Origin: Gilliamella apis
Lineage (GTDB): Bacteria > Pseudomonadota > Gammaproteobacteria > Enterobacterales > Orbaceae
Assembly (NCBI RefSeq): GCF_030758615.1
Contig: NZ_CP132381.1
Location: forward strand, 310,001 to 374,000
Length of the DNA: 64,000 bases
Direction: 5' to 3'
In this document: piece after piece, positions 29,914 through 38,721 of the stretch
Layout of the letters: every line of letters begins with the position of its first letter
Numbering within the stretch: the stretch's first letter is position 1
Program-made: the position numbers and the translations under genes
Notes under the pieces: model-generated
Database searches by the model: none
Seen by the model: only the letters and a program-made list of their open reading frames with translations
What the model was told of the DNA's origin: nothing

Positions 29914-30225
29914 TTATTGAGAAATAGCTTCTTCGATCTTCTTAATTAATTTATTGGGGGACTTTATGGCAATTTCTGTGGGGACCTCAATGATTTTTTT
30001 GTTGGCAAATCGTTCTCTTCCAGATACTTTTACATCAATAGCTAATATAACAATATCAGCACTTTCAATTAACTCATCGGGAATTTCATCTTGTACACCT
30101 ATCGTACCTTGAGTTTCAATATGTATGTTATGCCCAGCATTTTTGGCGGCAGTGATTAATTTTTCCTTTGCAATATAAGTATGTGCAATTCCTGCGGTAC
30201 AGGCAGCGATTCCAATAATATTCAT
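29914..30225 (-). CDS. PTS fructose-type EIIB component
   Basis: A 103-aa cytoplasmic phosphocarrier. The active-site cysteine is in the N-terminal ACTAGIAHTYIAKEKL (Cys9), the standard fructose-family EIIB loop. The rest, including VILAIDVKVSGRERF near 65, covers the complete single domain. It lies between the EIIA and EIIC genes with gaps of 47 and 20 nt, so the three form a full PTS permease split into separate chains. It receives phosphate from the EIIA and passes it to the sugar bound by the EIIC. Confidence 0.9.
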   Translation of the reverse strand: MNIIGIAACTAGIAHTYIAKEKLITAAKNAGHNIHIETQGTIGVQDEIPDELIESADIVILAIDVKVSGRERFANKKIIEVPTEIAIKSPNKLIKKIEEAISQ

Positions 30226-30272
30226 AGCCTTTGTCCTATTTTTATTACAATTCCTTGTTGATAAATTTGTTA

Positions 30273-30728
30273 TTAGTAACTAGTGAAAATTTGTTTAATT
30301 TCCTGACTATCATTTGCTTCTAACAATCTATCAATAACATCATCATTACCAAGTTTACCGGCTAGTTGTGCTAACAACATGAGATGTTCATTAGCACCGT
30401 CATTATTAGCGCTGACCGAAAATAAAAATATTAATTTAACTCCTTTATCATCAAGAGTTTCCCATTCAATTTCTTGGTTGAATTTCCCGATAGCAATACC
30501 ATTTCGTAGTACGCTATCGCTTTGACCATGAGGAATTGCAATATAATTACCTATACCTGTTGCTCCCAATGATTCTCTATAATAGATATCTTCCAGAAAT
30601 GAATTAATATCATTAATATAGCCAGCATTAAGTAGTTTCTCTGATAAAATCAGTAATGCTTCATTTTTATTTTTTGCATCAATATTTGTGGCAATGACTT
30701 GTTCATCTAAAATTTTATTTAATGACAT
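30273..30728 (-). CDS. PTS fructose-type EIIA component
   Basis: A 151-aa EIIA of the fructose/mannitol family (PTS_EIIA_2). The phospho-accepting histidine lies in AIPHGQSD near residue 66, preceded by RESLGATGIGNYI, the usual context. It takes phosphate from HPr and donates it to the EIIB gene product encoded next. It is the second gene of the leftward operon, 126 nt after the aldolase gene. A resemblance to nitrogen-PTS PtsN is only general; the linkage to EIIB and EIIC makes a sugar role clear. Confidence 0.9.
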   Translation of the reverse strand: MSLNKILDEQVIATNIDAKNKNEALLILSEKLLNAGYINDINSFLEDIYYRESLGATGIGNYIAIPHGQSDSVLRNGIAIGKFNQEIEWETLDDKGVKLIFLFSVSANNDGANEHLMLLAQLAGKLGNDDVIDRLLEANDSQEIKQIFTSY

Positions 30729-30854
30729 AAACTCTTCCTCTTATTAAATGTAATAATCCGTTGCTTGTTGCCGGTCGATAATTAACCGGCTTTTAGCTTA
30801 CATTTATTAATATGAACAAGCATTTAGCTATTTGTTCTTATGTAGTCTTAAAAC

Positions 30855-31727
30855 TTATCGATAATATAATGATGCTTTATTATCTGCTTTAAATAATTTA
30901 ATTTTTTGCTCTGCTACTTTTTGCGTTTCTAGCACGCAAGGAGGGAATAAAACATTAGGCTCTCTAATCTCGTTATTGCCTCCATTTAACATCTCGCGTA
31001 ATTTGTTAGCAAAACAGATTTTTATATCACTAGAGATGTTTATTTTGGCAATTCCTAAATCTAGCGAAGCAGCAAGTTCATCATCCGCATTACTAGAACC
31101 CCCATGAAGTACTAATGGGATTGAAACCAGCTTATAAATTTCTTCTAGAATATCTAAACGTAATTTAGGAACTAAGTGTTTTGGATAAATACCATGTGAT
31201 GTACCAATGGCTACCGCAAGAGAATCAATTTTTGTTTCTTCAACAAATTCTTTGGCTTTTAATGGATCGGTGTAAATAATTTCACTTGCTCCCCCTTCAA
31301 CGGTGGATCCAGTATCGCCAATGGTACCTAACTCTGCTTCCACTGACACACCAACGCTATGTGCTAGTTTTACGACTTCTTTAGTAATTCTAATATTTTC
31401 ATCAAATGGTTGATGTGAACTGTCAATCATTACTGATGTGAAGCCTAATTGAATGGCATGTGCAACTTGTTGCATGTTGGCACCATGATCTAAGTGAATA
31501 CAAACGGGTATTTTACTGTGGTTACATTCATAAATAACTTGACTGATAAAACTGTCTTTTAAGAAAGCAAGCTCATCGGGGTGAATTGCCATCATAAATG
31601 GTGCGTTTAAACGTTCTGCTGTTTCCATTACGGCAGTCAGTAATTGTCCGCTACCAGCATTGAACGCAGGGACGGAAAATTTATTTTTTCTTGCTATATC
31701 TAGCATTTCTTTACCAGTGATTAACAT
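30855..31727 (-). CDS. Class II fructose/tagatose-bisphosphate-type aldolase
   Basis: A 290-aa zinc-dependent aldolase of the GatY/KbaY/FbaA family. Visible motifs: VPAFNAGSGQ near 20, CIHLDHGANMQQ with the catalytic aspartate and zinc histidine near 80, SVEAELGTIG near 132, GTSHG near 175 and VLHGGSSN near 208. AAGGAG precedes the ATG at 31727, so I place the start there; an earlier in-frame ATG would add 28 basic residues. It heads the leftward PTS operon and probably cleaves a ketose-bisphosphate, or a ketose-1-phosphate after further phosphorylation, into triose units. Confidence 0.88.
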   Translation of the reverse strand: MLITGKEMLDIARKNKFSVPAFNAGSGQLLTAVMETAERLNAPFMMAIHPDELAFLKDSFISQVIYECNHSKIPVCIHLDHGANMQQVAHAIQLGFTSVMIDSSHQPFDENIRITKEVVKLAHSVGVSVEAELGTIGDTGSTVEGGASEIIYTDPLKAKEFVEETKIDSLAVAIGTSHGIYPKHLVPKLRLDILEEIYKLVSIPLVLHGGSSNADDELAASLDLGIAKINISSDIKICFANKLREMLNGGNNEIREPNVLFPPCVLETQKVAEQKIKLFKADNKASLYYR

Positions 31728-31910
31728 GAGCTGCTCCTTAAATTTGCTGTTATTAATACTTTCCTTTACTTTCTTTTCTTTTATTATTTTATCTTTTCTT
31801 ATTTGTGTCAATTATTTTTTTTATTTTCTTTTTGTTATTTGTTTTTTTGTTTTATTTTAATTTGTTTTTTGTGTATTATGCAGATAAATCAAAATATAAG
31901 GTGGCTAATT

Positions 31911-32675
31911 ATGTTTGCTGAAGAAAGACAACAGATTATTTTAAAGAAAGTAATAGAAAATAAATCGATTACTGTTAAAGAGTTAGCAGAGTTATTAGAT
32001 GTATCAATGCCTACAGTGCGTAGTGATATTGATATAATTTGTGCAAATTATCCAGATATAGAGCGAACGCATGGTGGGATTGTGTTATCGAATAAATTTA
32101 TACATCAAACCCCTTATGATGAAAGAAAAGCACTTAATCTAAAAGAAAAACAGAGCATTGCTAGTTTGGCTATATCTTTAATTAAACACAAAGATACAAT
32201 ACTGATTGATTCTAGTTCAACTAGTAATGAAATTGCGAATAAATTAGTCAATATTGATATTAAAATTACTATTATTACTACGGGTATCAATATTGCTGTT
32301 AAGCTAAAAGAAAACCCGAATTTGACGGTTATTATCATTGGCGGAGTTTTAAAACCAAAATCAAATACCATACAAAACTCTTTTGATGATAGCGTTATTA
32401 ATGCTTTTAATATTGATAAGTTTTTCTTTTCAGCATCAGGTGTTTCACTAAAAAACGGGTTCTCTGATTATAATTACAATGAAGTTGTCGACAAAAAAAG
32501 ATTTTTAGCTAAATGCCAACAATCTATTGCACTAATTGACTCAACCAAATTCAATATTGATTCAAAATCCAGTTTCGCACAATTAAAAGAAGTGGATTAT
32601 TTAATAACAACTCAAACTGTTGATAAAAAGGATATTGAGCGATATAAAAGGTCGATAAAAGTTCTAACTGCTTGA
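31911..32675 (+). CDS. DeoR-family transcriptional regulator
   Basis: A 254-aa sugar-responsive regulator. The N-terminal helix-turn-helix SITVKELAELLDVSMPTVRSD (about 21-41) and the following RTHGG motif are DeoR hallmarks. The C-terminal half is a DeoRC sugar-phosphate sensor (TILIDSSSTSNE, ALIDSTKF). AAGGTGG precedes the ATG at 31911. It is divergent from the aldolase-PTS operon with 183 nt between, and it heads a rightward epimerase-like and kinase gene set, so it most likely controls both arms. Confidence 0.9.
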   Translation: MFAEERQQIILKKVIENKSITVKELAELLDVSMPTVRSDIDIICANYPDIERTHGGIVLSNKFIHQTPYDERKALNLKEKQSIASLAISLIKHKDTILIDSSSTSNEIANKLVNIDIKITIITTGINIAVKLKENPNLTVIIIGGVLKPKSNTIQNSFDDSVINAFNIDKFFFSASGVSLKNGFSDYNYNEVVDKKRFLAKCQQSIALIDSTKFNIDSKSSFAQLKEVDYLITTQTVDKKDIERYKRSIKVLTA

Positions 32676-32692
32676 TGATAAAGGGGCCTATT

Positions 32693-33681
32693 ATGAGTTG
32701 GTTTAAAAATATGACGGCTAAAGAGTTGCTACAGTATGTTGGTGATATTAAACAAATTGCTGGGGCAACGAGTTCCATTTTAAATGATGGCCCTGGTTTT
32801 AATTCTCGTATTTGTGAGGTTAATACCGCAGCAGGGTTAAGTTTTACTGTATTACCTGATCGAGGAATGGATATTTCAGCATGTCGTTATAAAGGCATAC
32901 CCATTGCGCCAATATCAAAAGTAGGGATCAGAAATCCAGAAAGCGTGAATAATAGTGGATATGAGTTTTTAAAAAATTTTCATTGTGGTTTATTAACTAC
33001 TTGTGGATTAACGCATATTGGTCCGCCATCGGCTATTAATGGTTTACATGGCCCATTTTCTAATTTACGTACAGAAAATTTTTCTATTAATGAATTTTGG
33101 GATGATGATGATTATATTATTCAGTTGAAGGGTAAAATACGTCAAGCTGTGTTTTTTTCTGAAAATATTCAATTACAAAGAACAATAACTACTTCATTAA
33201 AATCTTCATCTTTTACTATCACTGACACAATCACTAACCAAGCATTTAGGCATGAAAATATTCAACTTTTATATCATATTAACTTTGGTTATCCACTATT
33301 ATCACCAGATACGACAATAAAGCTACCCACAGTAACCACGTTACCCCGAGATGAAGTCGCAGATAAGGGGTTGGCGCATTTTCTTGATGTATTACCGCCT
33401 CAAGCTATTTTCGATGAGCAGGTCTATTTTCATCGACCAAAACCAGAAAAAAAATGCCGTTTTAGGGTTGAAAATAAAACTATTGGTATTGCGCTGGACT
33501 GTCAATATGACTCAACTGAGCTCCCTTATCTGACACAGTGGAATCAATTTGGTCAAAATGAATATGTTCTCGGTATTGAACCTGGTTAGGATGGCCAATG
33601 AATAAGCCAGAGGGGGGATTGATTTTAGCACCATTAGAGAGTTTTACGACGTCGCTGCATTTTGATTTAAGTAATATATAA
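32693..33681 (+). pseudogene. DUF4432 aldose-epimerase-like protein, frameshifted near its end
   Basis: A galactose-mutarotase-fold protein of the DUF4432 family: VLPDRGMDISACRYKG near 45, GPPSAINGLHGPFSN near 110 and the closing GIEPG. The frame stops at TAG 33587-33589 directly after EPG. In another frame the expected C-terminus continues as WPMNKPEGGLILAP through FTTSLHFDLSNI to 33681, so one base seems to have been lost at about 33586-33591. The missing tail is only about 30 residues, so a truncated protein may still fold. It could convert the anomers of the sugar used by this locus. Confidence 0.65.
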
Positions 33682-33798
33682 TAAACAAAAATACTGTAAG
33701 GCATTTTAATAATTACTAGGATGAAAAATTTACATTTCAATTTGGTTAGTAGATAACCCTAATTGACTGTAATGAATAATATTTAATGGAGATAAATA

Positions 33799-34665
33799 AT
33801 GAAACGATATGGTAGTGTTGAGGCGGGAGGAACAAAGTTTATTTGTGCTGTTGGCAATGAAAATAATGAAATAATTATTAGCGAAACTATTCCAACCACA
33901 ACTTATGCAGAAACGATAAAAAAGGTCATTCTGTTTTTTAAACAAAATAGTGTTGATGCTTTAGCAATAGGCAGTTTTGGGCCGGTAGATCTTGATATTT
34001 CTAGTGACCAGTATGGATGCATACTGAATACTCCAAAACAAGGTTGGACTAATGTAAATATTGTTTTACCAATACAGAAAGAACTCAATATACCTATCTT
34101 TTTTACAACGGATGTTAACTCAAGCGCTTATGGTGAAATGTATTTAAACTCATGTAATAATTTGGTTTATTACACAATTGGCACTGGAATTGGAGGAAGC
34201 GCTATTCAAAATGGCGTATTTATAGGTGGCGTCGGTCACCCAGAAATGGGGCATCAATTAATAAAAAAACATTCGTTAGATGTCAATTTTAAAGGTGTTT
34301 GTCCATTACATGGTGATTGTTTAGAAGGGCTAGCATCAGGGCCAAGTATTGAAGCAAGAACGGGTAAAAAAGGCCAAGAATTGGATGCTAGTTCAGATGT
34401 TTGGGATATTCAAGCATACTATATTGCCCAAGCTATTTTAAATGCGACCTTAGTGATTAGACCTGAGTTAGTCATTGTTGGTGGTGGTGTGATGAGCCAA
34501 AATCATATGCTAGAACGAATAAAAACGCATTTTAAAAGATTATTAAATAATTATGTCACCATTGAAAATATTGATAAATATATAAAAACCCCGTCAGTTG
34601 AAAATAATGGTAGTGCAACAATTGGTAATTTTTTACTCGCCAAAAACTTATTAATTAAAAATTAA
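33799..34665 (+). CDS. ROK-family sugar kinase (fructokinase-like)
   Basis: A 288-aa cytoplasmic kinase. The N-terminal ATP-binding DxGxT-like motif reads VEAGGTKFICAVG. GTGIGGSAI near 128 and the sugar-site HPEMGHQ near 146 follow, then a zinc-binding set CPLHGDCLEGLASGP near 165, as in ROK fructokinases of the Mak/ScrK type. It probably phosphorylates fructose or the ketose made by the lyxose/mannose isomerase encoded in the divergent operon. It follows the DUF4432 gene by 117 nt. Confidence 0.88.
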   Translation: MKRYGSVEAGGTKFICAVGNENNEIIISETIPTTTYAETIKKVILFFKQNSVDALAIGSFGPVDLDISSDQYGCILNTPKQGWTNVNIVLPIQKELNIPIFFTTDVNSSAYGEMYLNSCNNLVYYTIGTGIGGSAIQNGVFIGGVGHPEMGHQLIKKHSLDVNFKGVCPLHGDCLEGLASGPSIEARTGKKGQELDASSDVWDIQAYYIAQAILNATLVIRPELVIVGGGVMSQNHMLERIKTHFKRLLNNYVTIENIDKYIKTPSVENNGSATIGNFLLAKNLLIKN

Positions 34666-34992
34666 TTTATTCGCATTATATATAATTAGGTTGTTATTTC
34701 TTCAGGAATAACAACCAACTAAGTAATATTGTCATCTTCTCCTTTAATTATCCACCTTCACTAGGCCACGACAAGCAATGTTATTAGATAAATTAGCTTT
34801 AAATGATTATACTGGTGAATTATACGCATCCTTAAATTGAGTATTTATAAACTTAGTTTAAATGAAATATTGTATGCTAAAACATGGAGCATTTGAGGAA
34901 ATTACAGCAACAATCTGATTTATTTATAGGATCTATTACTGTAACTATTATCAACATATCTAAAATTTATATCTTTGGATGAAACGAGTTGT
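34666..34992. other. Intergenic region with a 10-bp hairpin
   Basis: GGTTGTTATT (34689-34698) and AATAACAACC (34707-34716) form a 10-bp stem with an 8-nt loop. It is probably the kinase-gene terminator, although no T-run follows. The rest is AT-rich with no coding signal. Confidence 0.45.
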
Positions 34993-35940
34993 ATGCCAAA
35001 CAGAATAATTAATCCCAATAATAAGTTATATAAGGATGAGCAATTGAATCGTGACTATCCGGTTACGGATATTTCAGAAAACAACATAAGAGAACAAATG
35101 CCTGAAATATTCAACATATTATTAATTGATAGAACGACATCTACAGCTGATGAGATAAATAATATTATTTGGGCCAATGATAATTATAGCCAATATAACC
35201 ATACAGCCTATTCACCATCTGCTCAGATAAGACCTGAGTTAATCACAGGTAACATGGCAAAAATCATCATGCCTCGGGCGTTAAAACCGCGAGAGCAGCA
35301 AAAAGAACGAACTAAATCAAAAGCGGAAGTATTTACACCAATTTGGGTTGTGCAAAAACAAAATGATATTCTTGAGAAAGAATACGCTAATGATGATTTG
35401 GATACTTATATTAAGCGAAAATGGTTAGAAATATCATGTGGTGAAGCGCCGTATATGGTTACTCGCTATGATATGAATTCTGGGCAAATGATACCACTGC
35501 AAAAAAGAGTAGGTTTTGTTGATAGGAAACTAAAACGTATCAATGCTGAAATAAATGATAAAAAAGAATGGCAAAGATTCGCTATCAAAGCTTATCAAGC
35601 CAGTTATGGCTTTGAATGGAATGGCGACTCGCTTTTATTAGCTCGAGAGAATTTATTTTACACATGTTGTGATTATTATTTTGCTAAGTGGCAAGAAGAA
35701 CCATTATATGAATTTTTGAAAAATGTGGCTGAAGTGATTAGCTATAATTTATTCCAGATGGATGCTTTACAACAGATTATTCCTTTGTCAGAACAACAAG
35801 CCTCATTGTGTGACAATCAGTTAACTTCTTTTAGTCAAGAAAACAATGCACAACAATTGCTTAAAAACCACGGTAAGCGTGTAAAAATTATGAATTGGGA
35901 TATAGGGGAAATGATTTTTTTTGGCGAAGGAGATAGATAA
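34993..35940 (+). CDS. N-terminal part of a split N6-adenine DNA methyltransferase
   Basis: A 315-aa protein with the cofactor-binding half of a gamma-type adenine methyltransferase. KAEVFTPIWVVQKQN near 105 (motif X), LEISCGEAPYMVTRYD near 143 (motif I position) and YGFEWNGDSLLLARENL near 205 (motif II/III) are present. The catalytic NPPY is absent and is encoded by the next gene, which begins inside this stop codon (TAATG). Similar separate subunits exist in other restriction loci, so this may be a natural two-chain enzyme instead of a broken gene. I use the ATG at 34993; a TTG at 34975 is possible. Confidence 0.75.
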   Translation: MPNRIINPNNKLYKDEQLNRDYPVTDISENNIREQMPEIFNILLIDRTTSTADEINNIIWANDNYSQYNHTAYSPSAQIRPELITGNMAKIIMPRALKPREQQKERTKSKAEVFTPIWVVQKQNDILEKEYANDDLDTYIKRKWLEISCGEAPYMVTRYDMNSGQMIPLQKRVGFVDRKLKRINAEINDKKEWQRFAIKAYQASYGFEWNGDSLLLARENLFYTCCDYYFAKWQEEPLYEFLKNVAEVISYNLFQMDALQQIIPLSEQQASLCDNQLTSFSQENNAQQLLKNHGKRVKIMNWDIGEMIFFGEGDR

Positions 35941-36971
35941 TGAAATTCGATGTGGTTGTCGGTAATCCTCCCTATCAAGATATGAATGTCGGCGAAAATA
36001 ATCAAGCTGTTCCTATATATCATTATTTTTATGATTTAGCTGAAAAGGTCGCAAGTAAATACACGTTGATTTCGCCGGCTCGATTCTTGGCAAATCAAGG
36101 GGCAACACCGAAAAAGTGGAATCAGAAAATGCTGACTGACAAACATATCAATATTGAATATTTCAATGCTAAAAGTGATGAAGTTTTCCCAAATGTTGAT
36201 ATTAAAGGCGGTATCGTAATTATTTTTAAAGATAAAAATAAAATTTTTGGTGAAATTGATACTTTTATTCCTTTCAAGGAATTGCGATCTATATTTCATA
36301 AAGTTAAATCAATAACTAAAGAAAATATGAGTAATTTTGTGTATAGCCCCGATAGTTATCGATTTACAGATTGTTTGTTTATTGAAAATCCTTATTTGAT
36401 TGGCCGAACGGATAAGGCTCATGCAAAAGCTGTCGCCTCTAGTGTATTTAGTCGCTATCCAGAAATATTTTTTACCACCAAGCCAGATGATGGCGAGGAT
36501 TATATTCAAATCTACGGTCGCACAAAAGGTGCCCGTATATATTATTGGTTGAAAAGAAAATATATTGCTAATCATGCTAATTTAGATAAATGGAAAGTTT
36601 TTGTGCCAGGTGCTAATGGAACAGGGGCGTTTGGAGAGATATTGAGTACACCAGTTGTTGGATCTCCCGCAATCGGACATAACCAAACATTTGTCAGTCT
36701 AGGAGAATTTGATACTGAGTTTGAAGCTGAAGCATTACTTAAATACCTTAAGTCAAAATTTGCTCGTTCAATGCTAGGTATTATGAAAACAACCCAGAAT
36801 AATCAATCAAAGATCACATGGTCAAAAGTTCCGCTGCAAAATTTTACTAAAAATTCAGATATAGATTGGAGTAGATCTATTTCAGATGTCGATCAGCAAC
36901 TTTATATTAAATATAGTTTAGCTGAAAACGAAATTAACTTTATTGAAAGTAAGGTTAACCCCATGAACTAA
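35940..36971 (+). CDS. Catalytic part of a split N6-adenine DNA methyltransferase (Eco57I-like)
   Basis: A 343-aa protein beginning MKFDVVVGNPPYQDMN, with the catalytic NPPY motif (motif IV) near residue 10. ISPARFLANQGATPK near 44 and PNVDIKGGIVIIF near 83 follow, as in Eco57I-family methylases, and the C-terminal half is probably the DNA-recognition domain. AAGGAG in the end of the preceding gene serves as its ribosome site, and the stop and start overlap by one base, so the two chains should be made in equal amounts. Together they would methylate adenine to protect against the endonuclease encoded next. Confidence 0.8.
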   Translation: MKFDVVVGNPPYQDMNVGENNQAVPIYHYFYDLAEKVASKYTLISPARFLANQGATPKKWNQKMLTDKHINIEYFNAKSDEVFPNVDIKGGIVIIFKDKNKIFGEIDTFIPFKELRSIFHKVKSITKENMSNFVYSPDSYRFTDCLFIENPYLIGRTDKAHAKAVASSVFSRYPEIFFTTKPDDGEDYIQIYGRTKGARIYYWLKRKYIANHANLDKWKVFVPGANGTGAFGEILSTPVVGSPAIGHNQTFVSLGEFDTEFEAEALLKYLKSKFARSMLGIMKTTQNNQSKITWSKVPLQNFTKNSDIDWSRSISDVDQQLYIKYSLAENEINFIESKVNPMN

Positions 36972-36986
36972 CTAAGTAAATTTGCA

Positions 36987-37922
36987 ATGGTTAATATAAT
37001 AGAAACCAATCGATTTAAATTTTTTAATGTTGATGAAAATATTGTTATTTTTACTTATCAGGATGATTTAGAAAAATTAAACTTAAATTTAGAGAAAATT
37101 GCTAAAAACACGCAAAATACTTGGCAACCAAACAGAAATCAAAAAGAGATAGATAAAAATACCCTACAAGGGAAAATTGTTGAGGAGTTATTTATTGATT
37201 TGATTGAGTACCAAAATTGTCAAAATGATAATATGAGACAATTATCATATACGGCTTATGACCAATTTAGGACTGATTTATTTAAAAAACATGCTCCTTT
37301 TGATGGTCTTATCTATGAAAAAAATAATCCCAATATCGCACTTGTTAAGCAAAAAATAACGGAAACAATTCTTGCCAGCCATTATGGTATGTTAACTGAT
37401 GATACTATTGAGTTTTGCCGAGCAAATAACGTTTATTTGGTAGAGATAAAGTCATCAAAGATCCCTAATAATATCTATTTATCAAAAAGTTGTAATTTAC
37501 GAAAATATACTTCTCATCAAGCATTAATTAATCGTCTTAGACAACTAGATCTATTTAAATATCCTAAGTTCAATAGAAAAAATGGTGATATTATTCATAA
37601 CACTTGCGATTATTTAGCTTGGATTAAAAATAATATTATTTCTATGTCACAAAAATCAGACAGTGAAATAATCGATGCCGAAATAAATTCGTCTTTAGAT
37701 ATATACACCAGAATTTTTATCAATGACAAAGTAACAACAGATGATGGCAAAAAAGTCTTTATCGGTTATCTATTGGGATATGTTTTAGGGTATCAGTTTT
37801 ATGAAAATCTTAAAATTATGAACTTTGCTTCTAAAAAATCTAGCAAAGCGATTTATGTCACTTATCCAATCTCAAATACAACAAGTTTTAACCGCTTATT
37901 TGATGATAAAAGGCTGTGGTAA
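36987..37922 (+). CDS. Predicted type II restriction endonuclease, PD-(D/E)XK type
   Basis: A 311-aa protein 15 nt after the methyltransferase gene. APFDGLIYEKN near 110 followed by VYLVEIKSSK near 150 gives the D-(E)-x-K catalytic arrangement of PD-(D/E)XK nucleases. No other domain or membrane span is visible. The position after a split methyltransferase makes it the likely restriction partner. Its recognition sequence cannot be read. It lies just outside the left direct repeat of the tRNA-Phe island. Confidence 0.75.
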   Translation: MVNIIETNRFKFFNVDENIVIFTYQDDLEKLNLNLEKIAKNTQNTWQPNRNQKEIDKNTLQGKIVEELFIDLIEYQNCQNDNMRQLSYTAYDQFRTDLFKKHAPFDGLIYEKNNPNIALVKQKITETILASHYGMLTDDTIEFCRANNVYLVEIKSSKIPNNIYLSKSCNLRKYTSHQALINRLRQLDLFKYPKFNRKNGDIIHNTCDYLAWIKNNIISMSQKSDSEIIDAEINSSLDIYTRIFINDKVTTDDGKKVFIGYLLGYVLGYQFYENLKIMNFASKKSSKAIYVTYPISNTTSFNRLFDDKRLW

Positions 37923-38226
37923 ATACAACAAATTATAGTCAAAATCCCTAAAATTTTGATGTCATGTTACTTATGATACCGTTTGAATCCTTAACGTCTC
38001 GACAATGAAAACAGAGTAATAGAATTAACTACATATGCATCAATATTGCCTATTATTTATATCACTACAATCTTATTGGATTTAACTTTTTAGTTAATAG
38101 TGTTAAATAATCACTATTGTTGATTATTTAGTCAGTTAGAAACCTCAATGCTTATCGTCAAGATTATAAGCGTCTTGATAAAGTTTTAACTGATTAAATT
38201 GGTTAACAATATTTATAGATACACGT
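37923..38226. other. Junction between the restriction locus and the island
   Basis: About 300 bases without coding signal. It contains the end of the restriction locus and the left flank of the island repeat. Confidence 0.4.
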
Positions 38227-38410
38227 CATTATCGAACCAAATGTATCCGGGGTTGTATCCGATTTTGCACTTGATATGGGGTAATCTCAGTTGACATCGG
38301 TTGACAAAGAAAATCGCTTGAAAGGTAGCTTGGAAAAGGCTTTAGACATAAAAAAAACTGCTAGAAGCAGGTCTTAAAATTTGGTGATTGGTGCCCGGAC
38401 GCGGAATCGA
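38227..38410. repeat. Left att-like direct repeat of the tRNA-Phe island
   Basis: This 184-bp segment aligns without gaps to 59125-59308 with about 13 mismatches by my reading. The last 46 bases (38365-38410) are identical and include the 3' end of tRNA-Phe (minus strand). After position 38410 the tRNA similarity stops abruptly. It is the far attachment site of an integrated element. Confidence 0.85.
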
Positions 38411-38721
38411 AGATACAGCTTAAAGTATTGGTATTATTGGGTTGGGGGATGTATCCGTGTTTTTATCCATGATTATACTTATTTGCTTTAATTCACACTT
38501 CATCCATCACTTTTATGATTATTAAATAGTTACTAATTATAATGTCAGTTATATTCTAAGGGTACATACTTTTTGATATAAAATATAATGTAAATTTGTT
38601 TATTAGCACAAGTTAATGCTTATAATTGGCACAGATTTAGTACCATAGCATGCCATATAACACAGCTTAGTCTTCAGGAATTATTTACTAGTTTTTGTCT
38701 TATTCTTAACTAATTTAATTA
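38411..38721. other. Inner flank of the left att site
   Basis: No gene. ATGTATCCGTGTTTTTATCC near 38449-38468 partly repeats the double TATCC motif inside the att repeat (38241-38260). This could be an integrase arm-site arrangement, but the resemblance is short. Confidence 0.35.

Noticed and set aside
34993..36971. Reading the split methyltransferase as a simple pseudogene
   Set aside because: A ribosome site lies in the right place before the second start, the TAATG coupling is typical of real gene pairs, and both halves are otherwise intact.
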